Assembly (NCBI GenBank): GCA_001689485.1
Contig: LUJQ01000023.1
Span: forward strand, 21,663-74,262
Direction of reading: 5' to 3'
DNA from: Bacteroidales bacterium M6
GTDB taxonomy: Bacteria > Bacteroidota > Bacteroidia > Bacteroidales > Muribaculaceae
Length of the DNA: 52,600 nucleotides
Shown: positions 52,321 through 52,600 of the stretch, piece after piece
Layout: every line of letters begins with the position of its first letter
Position numbering within the stretch: the first letter of the stretch is position 1
The notes under the pieces: model-generated
Database searches by the model: none
The model's input: the letters and a program-made list of their open reading frames with translations, nothing else
What the model was told of the DNA's origin: nothing
Made by a program: the position numbers and the translations under genes

Positions 52321-52600
52321 TTTTCAAGCATATAATATACAACAAGATGCAACAAGCCGAGATGGAAAGCCTCCAAAGGCATGCATCCTTCCTATGCGTC
52401 ACCTGTATGTAATAATGCTCCGACAGGAAACCACTTCCCTTTATACCATTCCCCAAAACACCACATCCCCACATTCTTCATATGATACCTCATACAAAAT
52501 AGATTCACAACAATCAATACTCTAAGTAAGTCGTGGAAATTATTTTATATTGTCTGAGAGCATACTTTCAGTCGATTTTTGTCCGAAGATGAAGGAGTGT
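52321..52600. other. Gene-free right edge of the window
   Basis: About 280 AT-rich bases with no credible gene. At 52522-52544 lies CTAAGTAAGTC followed by GTGGAAATTATT, an inverted near-copy of bases 1-29. Confidence 0.5.

Noticed and set aside
52262..52474. A 70-residue minus-strand reading frame at the right edge
   Set aside because: It overlaps the serpin promoter, has no plausible domain and odd composition; it looks like chance.

Overview
The window looks like chromosome from an anaerobic gut member of the Bacteroidales, with a Muribaculaceae-like flavour. This is inferred from content, not from a database search. The evidence is: promoters of the Bacteroidetes form (TTTG, about 20 bases, TAnnTTTG); the clusters sppA-lpxK-punA-thiL, tsaB/yicC-gmk-nadD and tgt-lptF/G; exported glycoside hydrolases (GH109, GH2) and a sialate O-acetylesterase; a relic of a SusC-type TonB-dependent receptor; lipoprotein proteases; and an IS982-family element related to those of Bacteroides. 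Most of the window is ordinary core genome.

Layout. 1-5.5 kb: a macro-like protein converging on the minus-strand block sppA-lpxK-punA-thiL. 5.5-11 kb: a four-gene plus-strand cluster (iorA, iorB, a PLP aminotransferase and an acyl-CoA hydrolase/transferase) that together could ferment aromatic amino acids to aryl-acetates. 11-14.5 kb: a repeat element, a sialate O-acetylesterase, a frameshifted IS982 element and a long palindrome. 14.5-21 kb: a PASTA-domain membrane protein, an RluD-type pseudouridine synthase, an AI-2E-family permease, an MFS transporter and a DUF1015 protein. 21.3-24.5 kb: two identical tRNA-Gly(GCC) genes, tRNA-Leu(GAG), a SusC relic, a small membrane protein and a BspA-like leucine-rich-repeat protein. 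24.7-31.5 kb: an accessory stretch with a RhuM-family gene, GH109, GH2 beta-galactosidase and a truncated DUF1016 gene. 31.7-43.7 kb: housekeeping genes (tgt, LptF/G permease, an ECF sigma factor with a membrane partner, a flavodiiron protein, tsaB, yicC, gmk, nadD, a DUF5063 protein, ligA, a DAACS symporter). 43.9-48.2 kb: a small lipoprotein, fumarase and gpmI. 48.4-52.2 kb: three minus-strand lipoprotein genes (serpin, C10 cysteine protease, and an unknown protein with an EF-hand-like loop).

The main structure not explained by genes is a family of five intergenic elements. Each is a terminator-like hairpin followed by a roughly 130-base imperfect palindrome, and all five lie in the same orientation just downstream of a plus-strand stop codon. 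Two copies are nearly identical, one has lost its centre, one is diverged with an unrelated hairpin, and one is a relic. Other points of interest: the protease/serpin/lipoprotein locus, where protease and serpin have matching promoters; an Asp in purine nucleoside phosphorylase where the human enzyme has Asn243; loss of two zinc cysteines in Tgt; a symmetric divergent promoter between tsaB and yicC; and an inverted pair of about 23 bases at the two window edges.
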